From JALHTG01 sp964653695 (lineage in GTDB: Archaea > Thermoproteota > Bathyarchaeia > 40CM-2-53-6 > JALHTG01): a stretch of DNA of 38,583 bases. A program made the position numbers and the translations under genes. A model generated the notes under the pieces. It worked only from the letters and a program-made list of their open reading frames with translations. It was not told the origin of the DNA and did no database searches. This document shows, one piece after another, positions 14,555 to 21,830 of the stretch (position 1 is its first letter; every line of letters begins with the position of its first letter). The stretch covers positions 1 to 38,583 of the forward strand of contig CAZZFQ010000007.1 in assembly GCA_964653695.1 (NCBI GenBank), in the 5' to 3' direction.

Positions 14555-15685
14555 CTAACTTGCAAGGAAGTCCTGTGACCATCTCTGGAACCTGACGAGG
14601 CTTTGCTCGGATACTGTTCTCCCGCATGACGAAACTGCCTCCAGAAAATCAGCCATCGCGATTTCTCTGGGCTTTGCTGTCGGATCAGTGTCCGCGTGAA
14701 TCTCGAAGAACTCTCGGACAACTTTCATTTGGACTGCTTGGAATATGTCCCTGATGTCGCTTCCAGTTCGTTCTTCTGTCAGACGTGCTAGCTCATTGAA
14801 ATCGACATCCTTTGCGATTGCCAGATTCCTAGAGTAAATGTGAAACATTTCAAGTCTTGAGTCGGCATCTGGAAGCGGGACGTAGATTCTCTTTTGAAAT
14901 CTTCTTATGAAGGCTTCATCCAACGCCCACGGCTTATTGGTGGCCCCGATCACATAGACAGGTGATTGCTTCTTCTTGTCCACAATGCCATCCATCTCCT
15001 TTAGGAACTGGTTCCTGGCTCTGACTTCTCCGCCCACTTCGTGGCTTCTGACACCCATTATGGAATCCAGTTCATCGATGAAAATGATGACGGGTGTGCC
15101 TTCCTTGGCGGCGGCTCTGGCATCCAGAAACAGCTTTGCAACGTTCTTCTCGGATTCACCTAGCCACTTCGACACTATTGATGGCGAGTCGATACAGTAA
15201 AACGTGGCATCAATCTCGGTCGCTATCGCCGCAGCCAGCATTGTCTTTCCACAGCCAGGCGGGCCATAGAAGAGGATTCCTTTAGCCCATCCAAGAGGAA
15301 AAAGATCGGGTCTTCTTGACGGGTATATTATCGATTCCTCGATTGCTCTTTTGGCTTCGTGGAGATCCGCGATGTCCTCCCACTTCACGTTAGGTTTCTC
15401 AATGACTGGAGCCCGTTCCGTTCGGTAGTCAACTTGCCGGATTCGATCTGCGAGTAAGGAATCATTGCCCCGCTGAAGGTCGAGGATTCTTGCACCATAC
15501 AGTTGGGCCTTCTCTGCATAAACTCTGTTCTGAGGCGTCCCAGGGTACAGCTCGCACAGCTTAAGAAGAATCTCGACTGCTCTCTGATACTTGGCGACAG
15601 CCATTCCTCTCGATCCTTGCTTGTCTAGACTCACGGCCTCAGCTACGTTCTTCGTAGCCAGTCTCTCCAGATCTTCATATGCCAT
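14555..15685 (-). CDS. cdvC: CdvC, Vps4-like AAA ATPase
   Basis: This 376-residue ATPase has an N-terminal MIT three-helix domain (about 1-75: YEDLERLATKNVAEAVSLDK onward). A linker follows, then one AAA module: Walker A GPPGCGKT (about 141-148), pore loop SKWLGES, Walker B VIIFIDELDS (about 199-208), sensor ATNKPWALDEA, arginine fingers in RRFQKR, and a Vps4-type C-terminal helix. CdvC disassembles ESCRT-III filaments during archaeal cytokinesis. The MIT domain binds proline-rich tails of CdvB. The start at 15685 (ATG) overlaps the end of CdvB2 and has GGTGAG five bases upstream; a GTG at 15694 is an alternative. It is the only CdvC in the cluster and would serve all three CdvB paralogs. Confidence 0.95.
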   Translation of the reverse strand: MAYEDLERLATKNVAEAVSLDKQGSRGMAVAKYQRAVEILLKLCELYPGTPQNRVYAEKAQLYGARILDLQRGNDSLLADRIRQVDYRTERAPVIEKPNVKWEDIADLHEAKRAIEESIIYPSRRPDLFPLGWAKGILFYGPPGCGKTMLAAAIATEIDATFYCIDSPSIVSKWLGESEKNVAKLFLDARAAAKEGTPVIIFIDELDSIMGVRSHEVGGEVRARNQFLKEMDGIVDKKKQSPVYVIGATNKPWALDEAFIRRFQKRIYVPLPDADSRLEMFHIYSRNLAIAKDVDFNELARLTEERTGSDIRDIFQAVQMKVVREFFEIHADTDPTAKPREIAMADFLEAVSSCGRTVSEQSLVRFQRWSQDFLAS

Positions 15686-16598
15686 GTGTCTCACCAGACG
15701 CCTTGTCTTCTGGAGGCTGACCGAGCTGGCCGTATTGTCGGAGTACTATCTTTCCTTCTTTGCAAAGCAACTGCACAGCTTTCACTATGTCGTCTCTCTG
15801 AAATCCCAATGTCCTGGCGCACTCTGTAAGGTTCAGCTTCCCCCCGTACCCGACGTGATCATTGATATACGCATATACGCGAGAAGGCAACTCCTGAACT
15901 TCAGGATCCGGGCTTTCTATGGCTCCTTCGGATTCCAGTGCTACCTCGTTCGTTGTGGACGGGGCGCTAGGGAACGACATTGTCTCAGCAAGATCTACGC
16001 TCTCAAATTCCTGCGTTGTCTCCTGCTTCCTTTCTGCTGAGGGGAGCTCCGGGAATTGCTTTCTTATCTGCTCCTCGGCATAGACGCTGGATTCCTCGAA
16101 GATCCTCTTTGCTTCTTCATCTCGCAGGACCATCTCGCTGTCTGTCTGCTGTATTACCCCAGTTTCCTTGACAGTGTCGTCAAGGAGGGAGTGCACCGCG
16201 TCAAGCTCGCTTGCGACCTCAGGGATTACTCCTTCGATCTTTCCTCTTGTCTCGTTCACGACGCTCACTACAGGTAGCATCTGAACCAAGATCTCTCCTA
16301 GTTGCTCCACCGTTTGAAGTCGAATAATCGCTCTTTCCAATGCGATTTCGCTTTCAAGAACTATCTTCGCCATTTTTCTGATTTCAGCACACTCAGAGGC
16401 ATACAGCTGCGCATGAGGCAAGTCTTTGGAAAGCTGGGCTGCAACACACTTCTGAAACATGTTGCGATCTTTCTGCTGGAGTCTGAGAACTGTGTCCTGC
16501 AATTTCTGATATTGAACGCTAAGCCGATGCAAGGCATACAGAACCCTCTCTCTGAGAGGTTTCTTCTTGCCTCGGATTCGTTCAACGAAGGACGAGAT
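15675..16598 (-). CDS. cdvB: CdvB/ESCRT-III-like protein, paralog 2, with C-terminal winged helix; start codon unusual
   Basis: This ESCRT-III protein has a basic N-terminal helix, the core LYASECAEIRKMAKIVLE and ALERAIIRLQTVEQLGEI, and a QFPELP motif. An acidic linker leads to a C-terminal winged helix of about 60 residues (LPSRVYAYINDHVGYGGKLN onward), as in the CdvB that binds CdvA in Sulfolobales. The reading frame continues upstream of the first ordinary start (TTG at 16532). It encodes a stretch (VERIRGKKKPLRERVLYAL) that aligns with the N-terminal helices of CdvB1 and CdvB3. No ATG, GTG or TTG occurs there before a stop at 16607. An ATC at 16598 has GAGGT eight bases upstream and is offered as the start, giving 307 residues. 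The alternative is the TTG, giving 285 residues with a shortened helix 1, or a sequence error. Confidence 0.85.
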   Translation of the reverse strand: MSSFVERIRGKKKPLRERVLYALHRLSVQYQKLQDTVLRLQQKDRNMFQKCVAAQLSKDLPHAQLYASECAEIRKMAKIVLESEIALERAIIRLQTVEQLGEILVQMLPVVSVVNETRGKIEGVIPEVASELDAVHSLLDDTVKETGVIQQTDSEMVLRDEEAKRIFEESSVYAEEQIRKQFPELPSAERKQETTQEFESVDLAETMSFPSAPSTTNEVALESEGAIESPDPEVQELPSRVYAYINDHVGYGGKLNLTECARTLGFQRDDIVKAVQLLCKEGKIVLRQYGQLGQPPEDKASGETHGI

Positions 16599-16611
16599 GG
16601 CAGGCTACCTC

Positions 16612-17322
16612 TCAAAGGTTCGGCGCGCCTACGTACTTCGGAAGAAAGGGCTTGCCGGCGCTCGAAAGAGTCTCCTGAAGAAGCATGTTGCTAGCAGGCA
16701 TCTGCCGAGGCTGATCGCAAAGACGTGAGCCAAGTGCAGAAGCATCCTGCAATATCTCGTCCACATCACGTCTTGCGGAGAAGGCCCGGCTAAGCCCTTT
16801 CTCGATAGAGTCTGTGGCTATCTTGTATGCTTGGGGATCAATTTCTCCCGCGGCCAGTTGCATCTTGTTGTTTGCGAGGAATGTCTCGAGTTCTCTGATC
16901 TGCTGATCGAGTCGAGTACTGACCAATGCAAGCTTCTTGGTGAGGGCAACTCTTCTTGTTTCAAGCTCGTTCAGGTTGGAGTCATGATTTCTTCGAAAAT
17001 CTTCGTAGATCTCGGGTTGAATATCACCTTGCCTGTGGAGGTCTGATAGCGCTCTTAGCCGTCGCAAGGCCAGGTCAAGCTCAGTCTTCAAGCTGTCAGC
17101 TTCTAGTTTCCATTCATCCAGGAGTGTGATGCCCTTCTCGTTGACGGCGATCTGAGATGGGGGGCAGTTCAGGAATTGCCCGTTGCCAAGCTCAACTTCG
17201 ACAGAGGTGACTTTGTTCCTAACATCGGTTGAGATTCCGACTATTCTTCCGACCGTTGCGCCGTAGTTGTCCAAGACGGATCGGCCCAGAAGGTCCTTCG
17301 CGACATCCATGTGCAAATTCAT
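16612..17322 (-). CDS. cdvA: CdvA-like protein, paralog 1 (PRC-barrel plus coiled coil)
   Basis: This 236-residue protein starts with a PRC-barrel domain (about 5-75: DLLGRSVLDNYGATVGRIVG onward, with GNGQFLNCPPSQI). A coiled coil (about 78-165: LRRLRALSDLHRQGDIQPEI and on) and a short C-terminal tail rich in Pro/Gly complete the CdvA layout, which recruits ESCRT-III to the membrane. The ATG at 17322 has GGAGG about eleven bases upstream. The gene follows CdvB1 by about 40 bases and its stop lies within the SD of CdvB2. It and the CdvA at the far end of the cluster are paralogs. Which one is the functional CdvA, or whether both form a mixed filament, cannot be told from sequence. Confidence 0.85.
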   Translation of the reverse strand: MNLHMDVAKDLLGRSVLDNYGATVGRIVGISTDVRNKVTSVEVELGNGQFLNCPPSQIAVNEKGITLLDEWKLEADSLKTELDLALRRLRALSDLHRQGDIQPEIYEDFRRNHDSNLNELETRRVALTKKLALVSTRLDQQIRELETFLANNKMQLAAGEIDPQAYKIATDSIEKGLSRAFSARRDVDEILQDASALGSRLCDQPRQMPASNMLLQETLSSAGKPFLPKYVGAPNL

Positions 17323-17360
17323 CTTCGCGCAATCCTCCCCTCTTTGCGGGGTTCCGGTTC

Positions 17361-18011
17361 CTACAGGAAGGGTTGCGATGAACGTTCTTGATCCGTTTGT
17401 ACCAATGTAGGAGGCGGCAGCTCAGGGAACTTCTCTTTCATTCTTTGCTCAGCAATTGCGCTGGCTTCAGTAAGGATCTTCTGTGCTTCCTGACTTGTGA
17501 CCTCTGGCGTTTGTGAGGTGCCCGTGGCCTCCCCGGCTTCGATGACGATGTCATTCAGCGTTTCTCCGACCAATCCCAGCTCGTAGGATACCTCCGGCAT
17601 TACTCCTGAGATCTGCGTCCTTAAGGAGTGAATAACGTTTGCAACCGGTGCCATTTGGAACGCTATGTCTCCGAATTCCTGAACAGCCTCTAATCTGAAC
17701 ATTGCCCGTTCTATGGCAAGTTGACATTGGAGAGTGACTTTTGCGATCTTTCTTATCTCAGCGCATTCTTCTGCGTACATTGACGCCCTCGCGTTGTCCT
17801 TTCCTATCTGTGCGTCAACGCATTTCTTGAATAGCTCCTTGTCCCTTTGCTGCATTCTGAGACTGGCAAGCTCTAGCTTGTTCTGCTGTGTCTTGAGCCT
17901 GAACACAGCAGCAGTTAGCCTGTCTCGCATGGGCTTGTCTGATAGGCGAATCTTGCTCTCGATTCGGTTGATTAGCGTCTCTCTATCATTTCTCTCCCAA
18001 TTCTTGATCAT
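17361..18011 (-). CDS. CdvB/ESCRT-III-like protein, paralog 1
   Basis: This protein of about 216 residues opens the Cdv cluster. The ESCRT-III core is clear: basic helix KPMRDRLTAAVFRLKTQQNKL, then ASMYAEECAEIRKIAKVTLQ and LAIERAMFRLEAVQEFGDIA. An acidic half leads to EKFPELPPPTLVQTDQ at the end. There is no winged helix. The ATG at 18011 is preferred because GGAAGG lies eight bases upstream. ATGs at 18035 and 18050 are in frame and possible. It is closest in sequence to CdvB3 (shared FGDIA, KFPELP and GEATG segments), and both are followed by a CdvA gene, so the CdvB-CdvA unit looks duplicated. Confidence 0.87.
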   Translation of the reverse strand: MIKNWERNDRETLINRIESKIRLSDKPMRDRLTAAVFRLKTQQNKLELASLRMQQRDKELFKKCVDAQIGKDNARASMYAEECAEIRKIAKVTLQCQLAIERAMFRLEAVQEFGDIAFQMAPVANVIHSLRTQISGVMPEVSYELGLVGETLNDIVIEAGEATGTSQTPEVTSQEAQKILTEASAIAEQRMKEKFPELPPPTLVQTDQERSSQPFL

Positions 18012-18098
18012 AAGGTCTGCCTTCCTGGGTTCCATTCTTGTGCAGAGCACAAGTCGAGTTGTGATCCAACCATCAGCCTTGCGAAGCCTTTCAAAGTT

Positions 18099-18121
18099 AG
18101 TATAAGAAATATGTTAAAAAC
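18099..18121 (-). promoter_or_regulatory. AT-rich probable promoter of the Cdv cluster
   Basis: The minus strand carries TTTTTAACATATTTCTTATAC, two overlapping TATA-like elements about 90-110 bases before the CdvB1 ATG. No other convincing promoter is seen until 11.5 kb, since the nine genes overlap or are separated by 40 bases or less. Confidence 0.45.
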
Positions 18122-18238
18122 AAGATTTGAGCTAAATCGAGTTTCTCACGTTCCATTCCGACGTAACGAAGAGTCTCGACATTGTGAAGCAGACTGCTTT
18201 CTTCGTATCATGAACGTCAGCTAAGGACTCTTGCCACT

Positions 18239-18350
18239 GCTTAAATACCTCTCCATGGTCACCATGGGTAACTCAGGCCTTCTGCACATAGCCAAGAAGA
18301 ATGATACGCTGACCATACCCAGACGTCATTCCTGCCCGCAATTATGGTAA
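18239..18350 (+). other. Orphan promoter with 31-codon open frame between Cdv cluster and Alba
   Basis: A strong TATA box GCTTAAATACC lies at 18239-18249, too far upstream to be the obvious promoter for Alba (ATG at 18432, which has its own GCTTAAG box at 18352-18358). Behind it an open frame of 31 codons runs from ATG 18255 (or 18264) to TAA 18350. It has no recognisable domain. It may mark a small RNA, a microprotein or simply a long-leader Alba transcript. The rest of the roughly 420-base interval holds nothing else I can support. Confidence 0.25.
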
Positions 18351-18351
18351 G

Positions 18352-18424
18352 GCTTAAGACAAGAGCCCGCCATTAGAGGGGGGATTTCGGCAAAGCATCT
18401 GCGTGCTTTGGAATGCGGAGGTGA
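18352..18424 (+). promoter_or_regulatory. Alba promoter and perfect Shine-Dalgarno site
   Basis: GCTTAAG at 18352-18358 is a TATA box and GGAGGTGA at 18417-18424 is a perfect SD, seven bases before the ATG at 18432. The SD decides the start over an in-frame upstream codon at 18408. Confidence 0.65.
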
Positions 18425-18431
18425 ACAACGA

Positions 18432-18764
18432 ATGAGCGAAAACACGGTGCCTTCGGAAACGGAAAGACGAGCAAGGCCAAGAGAGCCAATTCCTCCTGAC
18501 ACGATCTTTGTCGGCAAGAAGCCCGTAATGAGCTATTGCACTGCTGTGATGATGCACTTCCAGACAGGTGCCAAAGAGCTCACGGTGAAGGCAAGAGGAC
18601 GAGCTATAAGCAGAGCAGTAGACGTTGTGGAGGTTGTGTCTCGAAGGTTCTTTGCAGGGAAGCTAAATGTCAAGGACATAACGATAGGAACGGAGGCCGT
18701 TGGCGAAGGCGACGACATTAGAAATGTGTCAACAATAGAGATCAGGGTGCAGAAGCTGGACTAG
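18432..18764 (+). CDS. albA: Alba, DNA/RNA-binding chromatin protein
   Basis: This 110-residue protein is a typical Alba. After a disordered, charged lead (about 20 residues) comes TIFVGKKPVMSYCTAVMMHF, where the second lysine-containing segment corresponds to the loop that carries the acetylatable lysine. KARGRAISRAVDVVEVVSRRF and the beta hairpin with IGTEAVGEGDDIRNVSTIEI follow. The family forms dimers that coat DNA and also bind RNA. Family proteins are about 90-110 residues. The start is fixed by a perfect SD. A run of six T at 18783-18788 follows the stop and probably ends the transcript. It is divergent from the Cdv cluster. Confidence 0.95.
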   Translation: MSENTVPSETERRARPREPIPPDTIFVGKKPVMSYCTAVMMHFQTGAKELTVKARGRAISRAVDVVEVVSRRFFAGKLNVKDITIGTEAVGEGDDIRNVSTIEIRVQKLD

Positions 18765-18782
18765 GCGGAACCACTGGGCATC

Positions 18783-18788
18783 TTTTTT
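18783..18788 (+). terminator. T-run terminator after Alba
   Basis: TTTTTT lies 19 bases after the Alba stop, in the form expected of an archaeal intrinsic terminator. Confidence 0.5.
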
Positions 18789-18831
18789 GTCCCCCAATTC
18801 TTAAGGAAGTTTGTTAGTGTAAATCAACCAG

Positions 18832-19056
18832 ATGCAAAATACCGATGACTCGACCCTAGGTATGCAAAAGGACAGGAGAGCTTTCTGGAATCCTGGCATC
18901 CATTGGGAGATTGGCTCAGAGAATGCACTGTCGAGCGATTGCTATCCAATAGTCGTCCCTCTTAGCGTCTCATTTGGGTTTGCGAAATCAACGTTCTTTG
19001 TGATCCTTGCATCTCTGAGTCTTATAGGCGCCGACGCGGACGGTACGCTTCCCTGA
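18832..19056 (+). CDS. Possible small protein of 74 residues, unsupported by homology
   Basis: A TATA-like TTCTTAAGG at 18798-18806 lies about 26-30 bases before the ATG at 18832, so a leaderless transcript would begin near that ATG. The frame encodes 74 residues with a polar N-terminal half and a hydrophobic stretch (TFFVILASLSLIGA) near the end. I recognise no family, and the composition is not strongly coding-like. The remaining bases to the KaiC start at 19186 show only a CTTAACC box near 19154-19160. Confidence 0.22.
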   Translation: MQNTDDSTLGMQKDRRAFWNPGIHWEIGSENALSSDCYPIVVPLSVSFGFAKSTFFVILASLSLIGADADGTLP

Positions 19057-19185
19057 GGAGCAAACCGCTGATCAGGAAAGGAGAGCTATTGGACGTGACT
19101 TCATCATGCCAAGATCCATTCAAGTAAGAACAAGGATGTCATTCTTAAAAGCCCACTTAACCTATTGTGATGGATTGGTGGTTGG

Positions 19186-19941
19186 ATGGATCGTGTCCCT
19201 ACTGGCATAGACGGCCTCGACGAGCTTCTAGGGGGAGGCATCCCGAAGGGGAGATGCATCTTGGTAGTCGGTAGCCCAGGTTCTGGAAAAACCACTCTAG
19301 CCATGCAGTTTCTCCGCAACGGGACCACGCGTGAGGAGAGAGGCTTGTACGTCACTATGGACGAATCACCAGACCAGATCAAAGAGAACCTTTCAGCCTT
19401 TCGCTGGGACCTTGACAAGCTGGAGCGAGAAGGGAAACTCTTCTTCATAGACGCGACACCAATGCGACGTGTCAGGACTAGAATGGCCGATTTCACCGAG
19501 CAGAATGTATTGCCCAGCGTAACAGTGCTTTTTCCGGAGCTGACCTTGAAGGATCTGATCCGAACCGTGGGCAGAGTCGTAGATGAAGAGAAGATCCAGA
19601 GGATAGTTGTTGATCCCGTTACGTCAATCATGCTAAGATACGAGAAGCCTTCAAACAGAAGAAGAGCAATGTTAATGCTCTTTGATGCCCTAGCGTCGAC
19701 CGGCTGCTCCTCTTTTGTCACAACAGAGCTCAGAACAGCGATGCTATACAGAAGCTTTCAGATTGAGGAGTTTCTATCCCAAGGAGTCATATTGCTTCAC
19801 TCACGCCTCCACGAAGGCAACGTTGTCAGAGCAATCCAGATAGAGAAGATGAGGGGGATTTCACACGATATGCAGTGGAGGCCATATCAGATTGCTGCGG
19901 GAGGCATCGAGGTGTTTCCACGAGATCGTGTGTTCCGCTAG
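19186..19941 (+). CDS. KaiC-domain (RecA-superfamily) ATPase, single domain
   Basis: This 251-residue protein is a single KaiC module. It has RVPTGIDGLDELLGGGIPKG at the start, Walker A GSPGSGKTT (about 30-38), the MDESPDQIKENL segment, and a Walker B around RIVVDPVTSIM. LRTAMLYRSFQIEEFLSQGVI and a final basic patch (IEKMRGISHDMQW) are typical of archaeal KaiC-like proteins, many of which act as signalling or scaffold ATPases outside any clock. The start at 19186 is an ATG with GGTGGT nine bases upstream. It is convergent with the membrane-anchored KaiC protein at 19965-21830 and their 3' ends are about 20 bases apart. The protein itself is soluble. Partner and function are unknown. Confidence 0.88.
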   Translation: MDRVPTGIDGLDELLGGGIPKGRCILVVGSPGSGKTTLAMQFLRNGTTREERGLYVTMDESPDQIKENLSAFRWDLDKLEREGKLFFIDATPMRRVRTRMADFTEQNVLPSVTVLFPELTLKDLIRTVGRVVDEEKIQRIVVDPVTSIMLRYEKPSNRRRAMLMLFDALASTGCSSFVTTELRTAMLYRSFQIEEFLSQGVILLHSRLHEGNVVRAIQIEKMRGISHDMQWRPYQIAAGGIEVFPRDRVFR

Positions 19942-19964
19942 GATGCAGTTCCCCTGAAATGCTG

Positions 19965-21830
19965 CTATCTGCCAACGTGAAAAACAATACCTTCAGGAGC
20001 CTCGATAGAGAATTCCACCCATCTATAGGAATGCTTTCTGCCACGAATCTTCTTTACTCTCAATCGTCTGCAGGAGATTCCTTTTTTCTCGAATGTCTCC
20101 AACTCAATGATGCAATCCGATAATCCTTCCAGCCTAGACAGAGTGTCGCTGTCTAGACCGGTCCCGACAGAAAAATAAAGGCTTCCTCCTTGTCCCTTGA
20201 TTCTGGCCCCAATAGAGTGCACAAAAGTCATTATTGGATCTGGCTTCAGCGAGGTGAAGAGTGGAGCCATAGAATCGAAGAAGAATGTTGTGCCTTTTCC
20301 AAGGGCGCTAGATGCACTTGAAATCTGCATTCCCAGACCCGTCAGGTCGGTAACAACCTGAACACTATATTTCTCAGATGATGGCCGTCCCGCTGTGCCC
20401 GAATAGCAATCAATGAACGCAAGTTGCTTGCCCTCGAATCTAGAGACATCCAAGCCCAGCCGCTTCATATCATTCGTAATCTTCTTCGGAAAATCGTTGT
20501 TTGTGACGAATACACATGTCCTCCCCATGTTGAGCTGATCATACATCAGCTTTTGCATAAGCACGGTCTTCCCTGATCCAGGGTTTCCCATAATCATGAT
20601 GGCTCCCTCGGCAGGTATCTCTTCGCCAAGAAGCTCGTTCAAGAACTCAAAGGGAACTCTTTGAGTTTTCTGTCTACGTTTTGAAAATAGCAACACAGAC
20701 GCAGCTAGGATCCCAGCAAGGGTCACCGTGCCATAATAGAACCACGCGGGAACAACCTGTAAGCTCACAGTATATCTTGTAGGTTCGGATAGAATGATGC
20801 TTCTTGTGACATGCTGGAATGAATCGTAGTCTAGTACAAGAACATAATCCCCCTTAGGGATCTGTAAAAAGACTAATAGTCCATCGAATCGAGTTCTGTT
20901 GGACGCTATAGTCCTTTCCGCTGCAATCAGATCAACCCTTGCTTGCGATAAGGGCAATCCAAAAAAATCTTGAACAGCAATCGTCAGATCATATACTTCG
21001 CACTTAAGGACCAGTTGCATATCATCCATGAGATTGATGCCTCGCGTTTCGTTGACAACGCTTCCTTTCCAGTAGACCCGTATGCCGTAAGGGCCGGTGC
21101 CTTCGGTTGAAGGAAGAAGTGCCACAACAGAACCTGCGACATCTGTAATCCCGGTCCAGACCCTTGTCTCGTTCTGAGTCACGGTAATATTCGCACCTTT
21201 CACTTCCCTGTCGAGAAAGTCTCTCGTGACTAGGTTCATTGCATGGTAGTACCTTTCGACGAAGGGAATCGCCAAGTGACTCGGCGTACGATTGTCGTCC
21301 CAGTGGAGATAGACAGAAGACTTTGTGCTCTTGACAACAATCTGCAAGACCAACATTGACCTTGCAGCGATTGTTCGAATGATCGGCCCGACTGCGAATA
21401 CGTGGGGTTGCTCCTTCAATGTAGACTCCACCAGCACTGGGGCCTCAATTCCACACACGTGAAGAGATCTCCCCTCATCTGTAAGTTCCACAAGGGTTGC
21501 ATTGATTATGGCAATGCCAGAACTGGCGGCTCTAAGCCAAAGCCTGAACGTCACCGTACCGCCTATCCTTGCAAGTCGACCAAGTGGCGGATGAAGAATA
21601 AAGGCTGCTGTTTCTGTCACTAATGACCATCTTTGGACGCCGTACGGTGGATCTGTGCTGAGGATTCTTCCCCAGGGCAGTCCTCCAACGTATCCTGTAT
21701 GAAGGTAGAAAACGGTGGGCTCAGTTGACACGTTCTCTGAAAACGACTCAGGCATCAATAGCATCGAATAGGCTGCGCACAAAGCGATAACACAGAACAT
21801 GTACTTCAGCTTCATTCTATGTCTCATCAT
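19965..21830 (-). CDS. Receptor-like membrane protein with cytoplasmic KaiC/RecA ATPase domain
   Basis: This protein of about 621 residues has a signal anchor (MFCVIALCAAYSMLLMPES), a long extracytoplasmic part (about 35-360), one membrane segment (about 363-383), a basic stop-transfer KRRQK, and then a KaiC-like ATPase. The ectodomain has a jelly-roll-like region, several NxT/S glycosylation sites and a carboxypeptidase-regulatory-like beta domain (about 280-355). The ATPase has Walker A GNPGSGKT (about 415-422) and a Walker B around TTFFFDSMAP. The layout is that of a one-pass receptor with the ATPase as the output domain. A GTG at 21839 is another possible start. The preferred ATG has AGGGTGA five bases upstream and overlaps the archaeosortase stop, so the two are coupled. 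Confidence 0.85.
   Translation of the reverse strand: MMRHRMKLKYMFCVIALCAAYSMLLMPESFSENVSTEPTVFYLHTGYVGGLPWGRILSTDPPYGVQRWSLVTETAAFILHPPLGRLARIGGTVTFRLWLRAASSGIAIINATLVELTDEGRSLHVCGIEAPVLVESTLKEQPHVFAVGPIIRTIAARSMLVLQIVVKSTKSSVYLHWDDNRTPSHLAIPFVERYYHAMNLVTRDFLDREVKGANITVTQNETRVWTGITDVAGSVVALLPSTEGTGPYGIRVYWKGSVVNETRGINLMDDMQLVLKCEVYDLTIAVQDFFGLPLSQARVDLIAAERTIASNRTRFDGLLVFLQIPKGDYVLVLDYDSFQHVTRSIILSEPTRYTVSLQVVPAWFYYGTVTLAGILAASVLLFSKRRQKTQRVPFEFLNELLGEEIPAEGAIMIMGNPGSGKTVLMQKLMYDQLNMGRTCVFVTNNDFPKKITNDMKRLGLDVSRFEGKQLAFIDCYSGTAGRPSSEKYSVQVVTDLTGLGMQISSASSALGKGTTFFFDSMAPLFTSLKPDPIMTFVHSIGARIKGQGGSLYFSVGTGLDSDTLSRLEGLSDCIIELETFEKKGISCRRLRVKKIRGRKHSYRWVEFSIEAPEGIVFHVGR

Noticed and set aside
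19104..19721. Minus-strand open frame of about 205 codons
   Set aside because: It lies antisense to the clear KaiC-domain gene and its protein is Ser/Arg-rich without any domain, typical of a shadow frame.
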